Source: Xanthobacteraceae bacterium (GTDB lineage: Bacteria > Pseudomonadota > Alphaproteobacteria > Rhizobiales > Xanthobacteraceae). Taken from it: a stretch of DNA of 64,000 bases. A program made the position numbers and the translations under genes. Position 1 is the first letter of the stretch, and each line of letters begins with the position of its first letter. The notes below the pieces were generated by a model. It did not search any database and had not been told where the DNA came from. It saw only the letters and a list, made by a program, of their open reading frames with translations. Location of the stretch: NCBI GenBank assembly GCA_022844485.1, contig JALHLQ010000004.1, forward strand, positions 27,881 to 91,880, written 5' to 3'. Of the stretch, positions 29,385-38,819 are shown piece by piece.

Positions 29385-30445
29385 GCCAGCGCCTCATAGG
29401 CGGCGATGTCGGCGCGGCAGAGCGCGAGCGCGTCCTTGCCGTCGCGCTGCGCCCGGTACCACGCCATCGTTTTCTCGATCGCCTGCGCCAAAGGAAGCTT
29501 AGGTGCAACGCCGAGCGCCTCGCGCGCTTTGGCGATCTCCAGCGTGAGCCATGCGGATTCGTGCGGACCTTCGTCGGTAGTGCCGTAGTGCACCTCGCCG
29601 CCGCCATAGGCGGCGCGCGCCATCTCGACGAGTTCGCGCACGCTGATGGCCTCGCCGGTCTCCGGTCCGAAATTATAGGCGCCGGCGAGCGGCGCCTCCT
29701 GCCACAGCCTGCGCGCCAGCGTGAGGTAGCCGGCGAGCGGCTCGAGCACATGCTGCCAGGGCCGCACCGACTGCGGCATCCGCACCGTCAGCGCCTGCCT
29801 CTCCTGCCACGCGCGCACCGCGTCCGGGATCAGGCGGTCCTCCGACCAGTCGCCGCCGCCGATCACATTGCCGGCGCGCGCGCTGGCGACCGCAACGCTG
29901 TTCGCCGCCAGGAAGGCGTCGCGATAGCTGGCGATGACGATCTCGCACGCCGCCTTGCTCGCGCTGTAGGGATCGTGGCCGCCGAGCGGGTCTTCTTCGG
30001 TGTAGGGCCGCCCGGATTTGTTGTCGCGATAGACCTTGTCGGTTGTCACCATCACCGCCACGCGCGCGCCCGCGATGCCGCGCAGCGCCTCGAGCACGTT
30101 GGCGGTGCCCATCACATTGGTGTCGAAGGTCGCCAGCGGCTCGCGGTAGCTCGCGCGAACCAGCGGCTGCGCCGCCAGATGGAAAACGATCTCCGGCCGC
30201 GCGTCGCGCACGATGGCGGCGAGCGCGCCGGCGTCGCGGATATCGCAGAAGCGGCTGTCGCACCGCGTCTCGACTTTGGCCGCGGTGAACAGATTGGGCG
30301 TCGTCTGCGGCGGCAGGCTGACGCCCGTCACCTTGGCGCCCAGCCGATCGAGCCAGATCGCCAGCCATGATCCTTTGAAGCCGCTGTGGCCCGTGAGCAG
30401 GACGCGCTTGCCGCGCCAGAAGGCGGCGTCGGCCGCGCGCGTCAC
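29381..30445 (-). CDS. rfbG: CDP-glucose 4,6-dehydratase
   Basis: [85 protein letters not shown] start forms GTGA overlap with rfbF. Confidence 0.93.
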   Translation of the reverse strand: MTRAADAAFWRGKRVLLTGHSGFKGSWLAIWLDRLGAKVTGVSLPPQTTPNLFTAAKVETRCDSRFCDIRDAGALAAIVRDARPEIVFHLAAQPLVRASYREPLATFDTNVMGTANVLEALRGIAGARVAVMVTTDKVYRDNKSGRPYTEEDPLGGHDPYSASKAACEIVIASYRDAFLAANSVAVASARAGNVIGGGDWSEDRLIPDAVRAWQERQALTVRMPQSVRPWQHVLEPLAGYLTLARRLWQEAPLAGAYNFGPETGEAISVRELVEMARAAYGGGEVHYGTTDEGPHESAWLTLEIAKAREALGVAPKLPLAQAIEKTMAWYRAQRDGKDALALCRADIAAYEALA

Positions 30446-31215
30446 GACCAGATCTTCCAGGGCGCCTTGCCGGACGCCCACAGATCTTCGAGCTGGTTCT
30501 TGTCGCGTAAGGTGTCCATCGGCTGCCAGAAGCCGCGATGCTCGAACGCCATGATCTGTTCCATGGTGGCGAGGCGGATGATCGGCGAGCCTTCCCAACT
30601 CGTGTCGTCGCCCTCGATTAGGTCGAGGCACTTGGGCGACAGCACGAAAAAGCCGCCGTTGATCATCCCGCCGTCTCCGCGCGGCTTCTCGGTGAAGCCG
30701 GTGACTATGTTGCCGTTGCGCTCGATCGCGCCGTAGCGGCCGGGCGGGCGCACAGCCGTGATGGTGGCGAGTTTGCCGTGCTCGCGGTGGAATTCGATCT
30801 CGTTGCGGATGTTCACGTTGCTCAGGCCGTCGCCATAGGTGAAGCAGAACGCCTCTTCATCCTTGATATGCTCGGCGACGCGCTTGAGCCGTCCGCCGGT
30901 CTGCGTGCGCTCGCCGGTGTCGACCACCGTCACGCGCCAGGGCTCGGCCTTGCGATGGTGCACGGTCATCGAATAGTCCGCCATGTCGAAGGTCACGTCC
31001 GACATGTGCAGGAAGTAGTTGGCGAAATACTCCTTGATGACGTAGCCCTTGTAGCCGCAGCAGATCACGAAGTCGTTGGCGCCGTGCGTCGAGTAGCCCT
31101 TCATGATGTGCCAGAGGATCGGCTTGCCGCCGATCTCGATCATCGGTTTCGGCCGCAGGTAGCTTTCCTCGGAAATCCTGGTGCCGAGACCGCCGGCCAG
31201 AATGACGACTTTCAT
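30442..31215 (-). CDS. rfbF: Glucose-1-phosphate cytidylyltransferase
   Basis: [64 protein letters not shown]. Confidence 0.95.
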   Translation of the reverse strand: MKVVILAGGLGTRISEESYLRPKPMIEIGGKPILWHIMKGYSTHGANDFVICCGYKGYVIKEYFANYFLHMSDVTFDMADYSMTVHHRKAEPWRVTVVDTGERTQTGGRLKRVAEHIKDEEAFCFTYGDGLSNVNIRNEIEFHREHGKLATITAVRPPGRYGAIERNGNIVTGFTEKPRGDGGMINGGFFVLSPKCLDLIEGDDTSWEGSPIIRLATMEQIMAFEHRGFWQPMDTLRDKNQLEDLWASGKAPWKIWS

Positions 31216-31298
31216 GATGGCAGCGGCCGCTCCCGCCTAAGGCTGATTCGCCAGGAGAGTGTAGCGGCTTTTGCGGCGGCTAAGCCGCCGGGCGATGC

Positions 31299-31517
31299 TT
31301 ACTCGGGGATGCAGGTGAGCCCGTATGCGCGCGGCTGGCGGCGCATCAGGTAGTCGAGCGCGGCGACGCGGGCGCTGAGCGAGCAGTCGGGAAAGCTGGC
31401 GCGCAGGAGCTTGAGGGCGTCGGCGTCGGTCTCGGGCCTGAGCGAACGGAGCTGCGCGGCCATGCGCTCGAGATCGGCCGCCGGCAAAAAGTCCTCGACT
31501 TTGAAGGCCTTGCCCAT
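31299..31517 (-). CDS. Small conserved-looking hypothetical protein (72 aa)
   Basis: MGKAFKVEDFLPAADLERMAAQLRSLRPETDADALKLLRASFPDCSLSARVAALDYLMRRQPRAYGLTCIPE; isolated ORF. Confidence 0.5.
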   Translation of the reverse strand: MGKAFKVEDFLPAADLERMAAQLRSLRPETDADALKLLRASFPDCSLSARVAALDYLMRRQPRAYGLTCIPE

Positions 31518-31628
31518 GATCGGGTCCTCTATGCGTCGCTCGCAATACCCGGCATTCGCAGTCTGCGGGCGGCCCGTTAGCAAACCGTTAATCACACAGA
31601 CCCGCACAAATGCCAGTCCCTCAACAGG

Positions 31629-31660
31629 CAAAAAGGCCGGCGGTTCCAGGCCCGCCGGCC
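31629..31660 (-). terminator. Rho-independent-like terminator downstream of FAH-family gene
   Basis: Minus strand: GGCCGGCGGGcctggaaCCGCCGGCCTTTTTGCC, strong stem followed by T-run. Confidence 0.75.
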
Positions 31661-31686
31661 GATTTTACGTGATGTGCCGGAAGGGC

Positions 31687-32391
31687 TTACTTGAGCGGCT
31701 GGCCGATGGTCACGGTCAGCTTGCCGACGCCCTCGACCTCGCATTCCAGCTTATCGCCGGGCACGGTGGCCGCCACGCCGGCGGGGGTGCCGGTCATGAT
31801 GATGTCCCCCGGTTCCAACTGGCACATCTCGGACAGGTTGGAGATGATCTCCGGCACGTTCCAGATGAGCTGGTTGAGGTCGCCGTCCTGGCGGATCTGG
31901 CCGTTGCACTTGAGCGTGATCTTGCCCTTGGCCGGATGGCCGATCTTGCTCGCCTCCGCCAGCGGGCCGCAGGGGGCGGAATGGTCGAAAGCCTTGCCGA
32001 CTTCCCACGGCCGCTTGAGGTCGCGCGAGGCGATCTGCAGGTCGCGGCGGGTGAGGTCGATGCCGACGGCGTAGCCATAGATGTGGTCATTGGCCTTGGC
32101 GACCGGAATGTTGCGGCCGCCGCTCTTGAGCGCGACGACGAGCTCCACCTCGTGATGCATGTCCTTGGTCAGCGACGGATAGGGCACGGTGCCGCCGTCC
32201 GGCACGATCGCATCGGCGGGCTTGGCGAAATAGAACGGCGGCAGGCGCTCGTCCTGGCCCATCTCGCGGATGTGCTCGATGTAGTTGCGGCCGACGCACC
32301 AGATGCGGCGGACGGGAAAGACCTTGTCCGTCCCGGCGACCGCGATGGTCGGCTGCGGCGGCGGCGGAATGACGTAGCGGCTGTCGGTCAT
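31687..32391 (-). CDS. Fumarylacetoacetate hydrolase family protein
   Basis: VFPVRRIWCVGRNYIEHIREMG, MHHEVELVVALKSGG, YAVGIDLTRRDLQ, GDIIMTGTPAGVAATVPGDKLECEVEGVG. Confidence 0.93.
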   Translation of the reverse strand: MTDSRYVIPPPPQPTIAVAGTDKVFPVRRIWCVGRNYIEHIREMGQDERLPPFYFAKPADAIVPDGGTVPYPSLTKDMHHEVELVVALKSGGRNIPVAKANDHIYGYAVGIDLTRRDLQIASRDLKRPWEVGKAFDHSAPCGPLAEASKIGHPAKGKITLKCNGQIRQDGDLNQLIWNVPEIISNLSEMCQLEPGDIIMTGTPAGVAATVPGDKLECEVEGVGKLTVTIGQPLK

Positions 32392-32495
32392 GGGATGCAG
32401 GCCGTTGATTTGGTTAGAGAAAGGCCTGCGCGACGGCGGGCCAAAAAGTGCCGTCCGGTTAACAGGTAGGACGCCGGCCCGTCAACCGGGGCTTC

Positions 32496-34310
32496 TCAGG
32501 TGGCGGCCAGCGCGGCGTCGGCGGACGGGCGCGCTTCCTGCTCCTGCAATTGCAGCCGGTAGAACGAGGCGTAGCGGCCGTCCTGGCGCAGCAGGTCGTC
32601 GTGGCGGCCCGACTCCACCGCGCGGCCGTGCTCGATCACGTAGATGCGGTCGGCATGCGAAACCGTGTGCAGGCGGTGCGCGATGGCGAGCGTGGTGCGG
32701 CCCTGGCAGAGGTGCTCCATGGCTTCGCGCACCTGCAATTCGGATTCCGAATCGAGCGCGGCGGTCGCTTCGTCGAGCAGGATGATCGGCGCGTTCTTGA
32801 TCAGCGCGCGCGCGATCGCCACGCGCTGGCGCTGGCCGCCGGACAGTTGCAGTCCGTGCTCGCCGACCGGCGTGTCGTAGCCGCGCGGGAACGCCATGAT
32901 GAAGTCGTGCGCGTAGGCCGCCTTGGCGGCGGCGACGATCTCGTCCTCGCTGGCGCCCGGCTTGCCGAACGCGATGTTCTCGCGGACCGTACCGCGGAAC
33001 AGGAACACGTCCTGGCCGACGTAAGCGATGTGCCGGCGCAGCGAGCGGCGCGACACCATGCGGACGTCCTGCTCGTCGATCAGCACTTTGCCGCGCTCGG
33101 CATCGTAGAAGCGCAGCAGCAGGTTGAACACCGTCGATTTGCCGCCGCCCGACGGTCCGACCAGCGCCGTCAGCTTGCCCGGCTCGGCGGTGAAGCTCAT
33201 GCCGCGCAGAACCGACTCGTCGCTGCGGTAGCGGAAGTGCACGTCGTCGAAGGCCAGCGCGGCCGATTTGATCTGCAAATCCGGCTTGCCGGCGTCGGCC
33301 GGTTCGCTCGGCGGACTGTCGATCACCTCGAACAGGACGCGCACCCCGACCAGCCCGCTGTTGAGCTGGATATTGAGGCGGGCGAGCCGCTTGGCCGGCT
33401 CATAGGCGAGCAGGAAGGCGGTGATGAAGGAGAAGAACTGGCCCGGCGTCGCGCCGGTGCCGATCACGCGATAGCCGCCATACATGATGGCGATGGCGAT
33501 GGCGACGCCGCCCAGCGTCTCCATCAGGGGACTGGCGCGGTTGGAAACGCGCGCCATCTTGTTGGCCTCGTGCTCGACCGCCGCGACGTTGCGGTCGAAG
33601 CGCTCGCGCATGATGTCCTCGAGCGTGAAGGCCTTGACGATGCGGATGCCTTGCAGCGTCTCTTGCAGCGTCTCGATGATGCGGGTGCCGCCGTCGAACT
33701 GCGAGCGCGCGATGGCATAGATGCGGCGGATCAGCTTGCGCAGCACCAGGAAGGCCGGCGGCGCCACCACGAAGCTGAAGAACGACATCACCGGGTCCTG
33801 GATCACCATGACGGCGACCAGCCCGATCAGCGACAGCAGGTCGCGGCCGAACGAGGTGATCAGCAGGTTGATCACGTCGCGCGCCGCGGCCGCGCCGGCG
33901 GAGATCCGGGCGATGAACTCGGTCGAGTGCCGGTCGGAGAAGAAACTCAGGCCTTCGCTGAGCAGCTTGTTGAAAACGGCGCGCTGATTGTCGGCGACGA
34001 TGCGGTTGCCGATCTGCGAAAGCACCACGCTGTGGCCGTAGGTGGCGATGCCCTTGGCCGTGAACAGCACGACCGTGATGCCGCCGAGGATGAAGATGCC
34101 GGGCAGGTTCTTGTGGACGTAGGCCTGGTTGATGACGTCGCCGATCAGGTAGGCGCTGAACGCGGTGCAGCCGGCCGACACCGCCATCAGGACAAAGGCG
34201 ACGGCGTACTTGCGCCAATGCGTCAGGCCCTGCTCGGCGAGCAGGCGCTTGATCAGGGGCCAGGCGCGGTAGCGCTCGTCCTCGGCTGTTGGCAAAGTGT
34301 GTTCGTTCAT
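32496..34310 (-). CDS. ABC exporter, MsbA-like (lipid A/lipid-linked glycan export type)
   Basis: TM domain plus VGPSGGGKSTVFNLLLRFYD, LSGGQRQRVAIARALIKNAPIILLDEATAALDSESE. Confidence 0.9.
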   Translation of the reverse strand: MNEHTLPTAEDERYRAWPLIKRLLAEQGLTHWRKYAVAFVLMAVSAGCTAFSAYLIGDVINQAYVHKNLPGIFILGGITVVLFTAKGIATYGHSVVLSQIGNRIVADNQRAVFNKLLSEGLSFFSDRHSTEFIARISAGAAAARDVINLLITSFGRDLLSLIGLVAVMVIQDPVMSFFSFVVAPPAFLVLRKLIRRIYAIARSQFDGGTRIIETLQETLQGIRIVKAFTLEDIMRERFDRNVAAVEHEANKMARVSNRASPLMETLGGVAIAIAIMYGGYRVIGTGATPGQFFSFITAFLLAYEPAKRLARLNIQLNSGLVGVRVLFEVIDSPPSEPADAGKPDLQIKSAALAFDDVHFRYRSDESVLRGMSFTAEPGKLTALVGPSGGGKSTVFNLLLRFYDAERGKVLIDEQDVRMVSRRSLRRHIAYVGQDVFLFRGTVRENIAFGKPGASEDEIVAAAKAAYAHDFIMAFPRGYDTPVGEHGLQLSGGQRQRVAIARALIKNAPIILLDEATAALDSESELQVREAMEHLCQGRTTLAIAHRLHTVSHADRIYVIEHGRAVESGRHDDLLRQDGRYASFYRLQLQEQEARPSADAALAAT

Positions 34311-34427
34311 CCGCCCTCTATCGGGCTCGAATTATGGCACAGGTTCGGTGGGGCCCGGCTTCCTTGCCCGGACCCGGCGGATTTATCAAGCCAAAACCTG
34401 TGTAAAACCGGCGCTCTGCCGGCCGCT

Positions 34428-35423
34428 TCAGCCCGCCCCGCCTTGCTTGCCGGGCAGCCGCTTTTCCCAGGCGAGCGCGTGCGACACGATTGTGTCGAGG
34501 TCCTGGAATTGCGGTCGCCAGTCGAGCGTCTTGCGGATGCGGTCGACATTGGCGACGAGCGCGGCCGGATCGCCGGGCCGGCGCGGGCCGATCTCCACCG
34601 GGAAGTCGCGCCGGCTGGCGCGCCGCACCGCCTCGATCACTTCCAGCACCGAGGCGCCGCGGCCGTAGCCGCAGTTGAAGGTCGCGCTGGCGCCGCCGCG
34701 GCGCAGATAAGCGAGCGCAGCCGAATGCGCGCGCGCCAGATCGCTGACGTGGATGTAGTCGCGGATGCAGGTGCCGTCCGGCGTCGGATAGTCGGTGCCG
34801 AACACGTCGATCTTGGGCCGCTTGCCGAGCGCGGTCTCGCAGGCGACCTTGATCAGATGCGTGGCCGCCGGCGTCGATTGTCCGGTTCGGCCTTTCGGAT
34901 CGGCGCCTGCAACGTTGAAGTAGCGCAACACGACGAAGCGCAGGCCGTGCGCCTTGGCCGTATCGTGCAGCATGATCTCCGACATCAGCTTGGTGGTGCC
35001 GTAGGGCGACATGGGAACCGTCGGCGCGTCCTCGCGCACCGGCGTCGTCTCGGCATTGCCGTAGACCGCGGCGGTGGACGAGAAGATGAACTGCTTCACG
35101 CCCGCTTCGACCGCGGCATCGAGCAGCACGCAGGTGTTCATCGTGTTGTTGAGGTAATAGCCGAGCGGGTCGCGCACCGAGTCCGGCACCACGATCGAGG
35201 CGGCGAAATGGATGATGGCGCTCACATTGTGCTGGCGCAGCGTTTTGAGCGCCAACTCGCGGTCGCCGGTGGAGCCGACGACGAAGGGCACGCTGCCCGG
35301 AATGAGGAAGCGGAAACCGGTCGACAGGTTATCGAGCACGACCACCGGCTCGCCGGCGTCGACCAGCTCGTGCACCATGTGGCTGCCGATGTAGCCGGCT
35401 CCGCCGGTAACCAGGACCGTCAT
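34428..35423 (-). CDS. galE: UDP-glucose 4-epimerase
   Basis: MTVLVTGGAGYIGSHMVHELVDAGEPVVVLDNLSTGF; SSTAAVYGNAETTPVREDAPTVPMSPYGTTKLMSE. Confidence 0.92.
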   Translation of the reverse strand: MTVLVTGGAGYIGSHMVHELVDAGEPVVVLDNLSTGFRFLIPGSVPFVVGSTGDRELALKTLRQHNVSAIIHFAASIVVPDSVRDPLGYYLNNTMNTCVLLDAAVEAGVKQFIFSSTAAVYGNAETTPVREDAPTVPMSPYGTTKLMSEIMLHDTAKAHGLRFVVLRYFNVAGADPKGRTGQSTPAATHLIKVACETALGKRPKIDVFGTDYPTPDGTCIRDYIHVSDLARAHSAALAYLRRGGASATFNCGYGRGASVLEVIEAVRRASRRDFPVEIGPRRPGDPAALVANVDRIRKTLDWRPQFQDLDTIVSHALAWEKRLPGKQGGAG

Positions 35424-35544
35424 GACCGATGCCCCTCGTGGTTGTCGTACCCGGCGGCCGTGAACGGGTGCTTAGGCGATGCAGCCGGTCGTCATGGTTA
35501 TGGCGGTCATCATTAATGGCCGGTATATGGTGCGGCAACACGCC

Positions 35545-36492
35545 ATGGCCGAAATCCTGTTCATCAAGACGTCGTCGCTCGGGGATGTGATCCACCACAT
35601 GCCCGCTTTGACCGAGGCCCGGCGCCACCGGCCGGACGCGGCCTTTGCCTGGCTGGTGGAGGAAGCCTTCGCGCCGCTGGTGCGGTTGCACCCGGCCGTG
35701 GGCGAGGTGATCCCGGTGGCGTGGCGGCGCTGGCGCAAGTCGCTCTACGCGCCGTCGACCTTGGCGGAAATCGCGCGCAGCCTGCGCGGCGTCCGCGCGC
35801 ACCGCTACGACGAGATCGTGGACAGCCAGGGCCTGCTGCGCTCGGGCGCGATCGCGCGCATGGCGCAGGGGCGGCGGCACGGTTACGACCGCAACAGCAT
35901 CCGCGAGCCGCTCGCGTCACTGTTCTACGACGTGCGCTACCAGGTGGGCCGCGAGCTGCACGCGGTCGACCGCAACCGCATCCTGAGCGGGCTGGCGCTC
36001 GGCTATGCGCCGCAGGGCGCGCCCGACTTCGGCCTCGATCGCGCGCGCTTCACGCAGGAGGGCCCGCGCTACGCGGTGCTGCTGCACGCCACCGCGCGGC
36101 CGGAAAAGCAATGGCCGGTGGCGAACTGGATTGCGCTCGGGAAGGCGCTGGCGGGGCGGGGGCTCGAGCCTGTGCTGCCCTGGGGCAGCGAGGACGAGCG
36201 GCTGCGCGCCGAAGAGATCGCCGCCGCGTTGCCGCGCGCGCGCGTTCCCGCGCGGGCGCCGCTCGACGAAGTCGCACGGCTGATCGGCGGCGCAGAGCTC
36301 GTCGTCGGCGTCGACACCGGGCTGTTGCATCTCGCCGCCGCGCTCGGCGTGCCGCTGGTCGCGATTTTCACCGGCAGCAAGCCCGCGCTCACGGGCCCGG
36401 TGGGCAGCGGACGGATCGTCACGCTCGGCGCGCAAGGCGCGCCGCCGTCGGTGGACGAGGTAAGGGAAGCGGTGGAAAAGCTCGCGCGTTGA
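35545..36492 (+). CDS. waaC: Lipopolysaccharide heptosyltransferase I
   Basis: MAEILFIKTSSLGDVIHHMPALTEARRHRPDAAFAWLVEEAFAPL; LVVGVDTGLLHLAAALGVPLVAIFTGSKP. Confidence 0.9.
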   Translation: MAEILFIKTSSLGDVIHHMPALTEARRHRPDAAFAWLVEEAFAPLVRLHPAVGEVIPVAWRRWRKSLYAPSTLAEIARSLRGVRAHRYDEIVDSQGLLRSGAIARMAQGRRHGYDRNSIREPLASLFYDVRYQVGRELHAVDRNRILSGLALGYAPQGAPDFGLDRARFTQEGPRYAVLLHATARPEKQWPVANWIALGKALAGRGLEPVLPWGSEDERLRAEEIAAALPRARVPARAPLDEVARLIGGAELVVGVDTGLLHLAAALGVPLVAIFTGSKPALTGPVGSGRIVTLGAQGAPPSVDEVREAVEKLAR

Positions 36493-37497
36493 TCACGCCG
36501 CGCCGGCGCGCAACAGGTCGTGCACATGGATGACGCCGACCGGGCGGCCGGCTTCCACGGCGAACAGCGCGGTGACCTTCATCGAGTTCAACAGCTCCAG
36601 CGTCTCGCTGATGAGCTGGTCGGGTCGCACGGTCTTCGGCTTCGACGTCATCACGTCATCGACCTTGGCATGAAGCAGGTCGTTGCTCATGTGGCGGCGC
36701 AAGTCGCCGTCGGTGATGATGCCGACCAGAAATCCGCGCGTATCGGTGATGCCGATGCAGCCGAAGCCCTTGGCCGACATTGTGAGGATGGCGTCGGACA
36801 TGCGCGTTCCGAGCGGCGCCAGCGGCACCGCGGCGCCGTCATGCATGAGGTCGCGTACCTGCTTGAGCAGGGTGCCGAGCTTGCCGCCAGGATGCAGCAT
36901 GCCGAAATCGACCGCGGTGAAGCCGTGGCTTTCCAAGAGCGCGATCGCGAGCGCGTCGCCCAGCGCGAGCTGCATCAGCGCGGAGGTGGTCGGCGCCAGA
37001 TTGTGCGGGCAGGCCTCGCGCGCCTGCGGCAGCGCCAGCACCACGTCGGCGGTTTTCGCCAGCGTCGAGTCGGGGCTCGCGGTCATCGCGATCAGCCCGA
37101 TGTTGTGGCGCTGCGAGTAGTCGGTGAGGTTCTTGAGTTCGGCGGTTTCGCCCGACCACGACAAAGCCAGGATCACGTCGCTCTTGGTGATCATGCCGAG
37201 ATCGCCGTGGCTCGCTTCCGCCGGATGAACGAACAGCGCCGGCGTGCCGGTCGAAGCGAAGGTCGAGGCGATCTTGGTGCCGATGTGGCCGGACTTGCCC
37301 ATGCCGGTGACGATCACGCGCCCTTGCGCGGCGCGGATGAGGTCGATGGCGGCTGCGAAGCTCTCGCCCAGCCCGTTGCGCAGCGCGGCGGCGAGCGCGT
37401 CGATGCCGCCGCCTTCCGCGTCGAGCGTGCGGAGCGCGGAATCGAGGGCAGCGCGCATGCGCGCGTCGTCGGTGGAGGCGGGCTTGGCTTTGGCCAT
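36493..37497 (-). CDS. kdsD: KpsF/GutQ-family arabinose-5-phosphate isomerase (SIS + CBS domains)
   Basis: GRVIVTGMGKSGHIGTKIASTFASTGTPALFVHPAEASHGDLGMI; C-terminal CBS pair VGIITDGDLRRHM. Confidence 0.92.
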   Translation of the reverse strand: MAKAKPASTDDARMRAALDSALRTLDAEGGGIDALAAALRNGLGESFAAAIDLIRAAQGRVIVTGMGKSGHIGTKIASTFASTGTPALFVHPAEASHGDLGMITKSDVILALSWSGETAELKNLTDYSQRHNIGLIAMTASPDSTLAKTADVVLALPQAREACPHNLAPTTSALMQLALGDALAIALLESHGFTAVDFGMLHPGGKLGTLLKQVRDLMHDGAAVPLAPLGTRMSDAILTMSAKGFGCIGITDTRGFLVGIITDGDLRRHMSNDLLHAKVDDVMTSKPKTVRPDQLISETLELLNSMKVTALFAVEAGRPVGVIHVHDLLRAGAA

Positions 37498-37598
37498 CGC
37501 GTCTTTTCGGTCCTTGGAAATTCGAGGGCTTGATAGCACGGAATGGGGCGGGCGTCAGGCTCGGCCGCGGCGAAGTGTTAACGCCGCCGCGGCGCGTG

Positions 37599-38636
37599 CT
37601 AGCGGGCTTTTTGCAGCGCCGCGCGCACGGCTTCGAGCACCGTTTCCGGCGCGACATCGGCGGTGCGGCGGTGGCTGACGGCGTCGTTGCCCTCGGCGCG
37701 CGCGCGTTCGCGGGCGAGATCGTCGCCCGGCGGTTCCAGAATGGCGGCGATCGGGTTGAGCGGCTTCCAGTGCCACGGGCTGGTTGGGCCAAAGATCGCC
37801 ACTGTCGGCGTGCCGATGGCGGCGGCGACATGCATCAGGCCGGAGTCGTTGGTGACGGCGGCGTCGGCGGCGGCGAGCGCGAGAATCGCGTTGCGCAGGT
37901 CGGTGCTGGTGAGGTCGCGGACTTGCGGTCCGGCGGCCTCGGCGATCTGGCGCGCGATGGTCGTCTCGCTCGGGCCTCCCAGCACCCAGACGGCGGCGCC
38001 GTCTTGCACGAGCGCGCGGGCGAGTTCGGCGTAATGGCCGGGCGGCCAGGCCTTGCCTTCGCCGACCGCGCCGGGCGACAGCGTGACGATCGGGCGGTGT
38101 TCCGTGGCCAATCCGCGCGCGCTGCGCCAGGCCTCGACCTCCTGCGCCGGCACCTTCAGCTCGGGCAGCGGCCATTCGGCGGGCAGGGCGGCGCCTTTTG
38201 GCAATGCCAGGGCGCCCATCTGGTCGATCATGCGCGGCAGCTTGCGCTCGCCCCAACGCATGTCGTTGATGAGCCCGACACGCGCTTCGCCGGCAAAACC
38301 GGTGCGCACGGGAATTCCGGCGAGCCAGGGCGCCAGCGCCGCCTTCCACTTGCGTGACATCACCAGCGCCTGGCCGTAACGGCCCGCGCGCAGGCGATCG
38401 GCGAGGTCGCGCTGGAGGGCGACGCCCAGCCGCCGCCGCGGCAGGTCCTGGACGATCGCCCGCCGCACCCCCGGCATGTAGTCGGCCAAGGGCGCGCAGA
38501 GCGTGCTGGAAACGATATCCACCGGCCGGTCGGGGGCCTGCGCGCGCAGGACCTTCACCACCGAATGGCAGCGCACAAAGTCGCCGATCCAGACATAGGG
38601 GACGATCAGGATGGGCTGGGCGGGATCTGGGCGCAT
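37599..38636 (-). CDS. waaF: Glycosyltransferase family 9, heptosyltransferase II-like
   Basis: ILIVPYVWIGDFVRCHSVVKVL; GERKLPRMIDQMGALALPKG; VTNDSGLMHVAAAIGTPTVAIFGPTSPWHWKPLNP. Confidence 0.85.
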   Translation of the reverse strand: MRPDPAQPILIVPYVWIGDFVRCHSVVKVLRAQAPDRPVDIVSSTLCAPLADYMPGVRRAIVQDLPRRRLGVALQRDLADRLRAGRYGQALVMSRKWKAALAPWLAGIPVRTGFAGEARVGLINDMRWGERKLPRMIDQMGALALPKGAALPAEWPLPELKVPAQEVEAWRSARGLATEHRPIVTLSPGAVGEGKAWPPGHYAELARALVQDGAAVWVLGGPSETTIARQIAEAAGPQVRDLTSTDLRNAILALAAADAAVTNDSGLMHVAAAIGTPTVAIFGPTSPWHWKPLNPIAAILEPPGDDLARERARAEGNDAVSHRRTADVAPETVLEAVRAALQKAR

Positions 38637-38819
38637 CAGGGGGGCCGTGGGCGCCCGTTCCGGGCATGGAGAGAGGCGGTAGCCCGGGGGAGCCGGAACT
38701 GTCCAGCCGCTATTTTTACCGTTTCCAGCGCCAATTTAACCGGCCTTGCGCCCGCTATTTGCGCCGGTCCCCGGTCTGGGGCAAAGGATGGCCCGTCTTT
38801 CGCGGGGTCAAGGGCAGGG

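Noticed and set aside
28824-31215. Simple dTDP-L-rhamnose operon
   Set aside because: The cytidylyltransferase and CDP-glucose 4,6-dehydratase signatures (RfbF/RfbG) are clear and no RmlA/RmlB is seen; only the epimerase resembles RmlC.
32550-35516. 988-codon plus-strand ORF
   Set aside because: Entirely antisense to the MsbA-like ABC transporter and galE; translation is Ala/Arg/Val/Asp/His-biased with no family motifs. A high-GC artefact despite its length.
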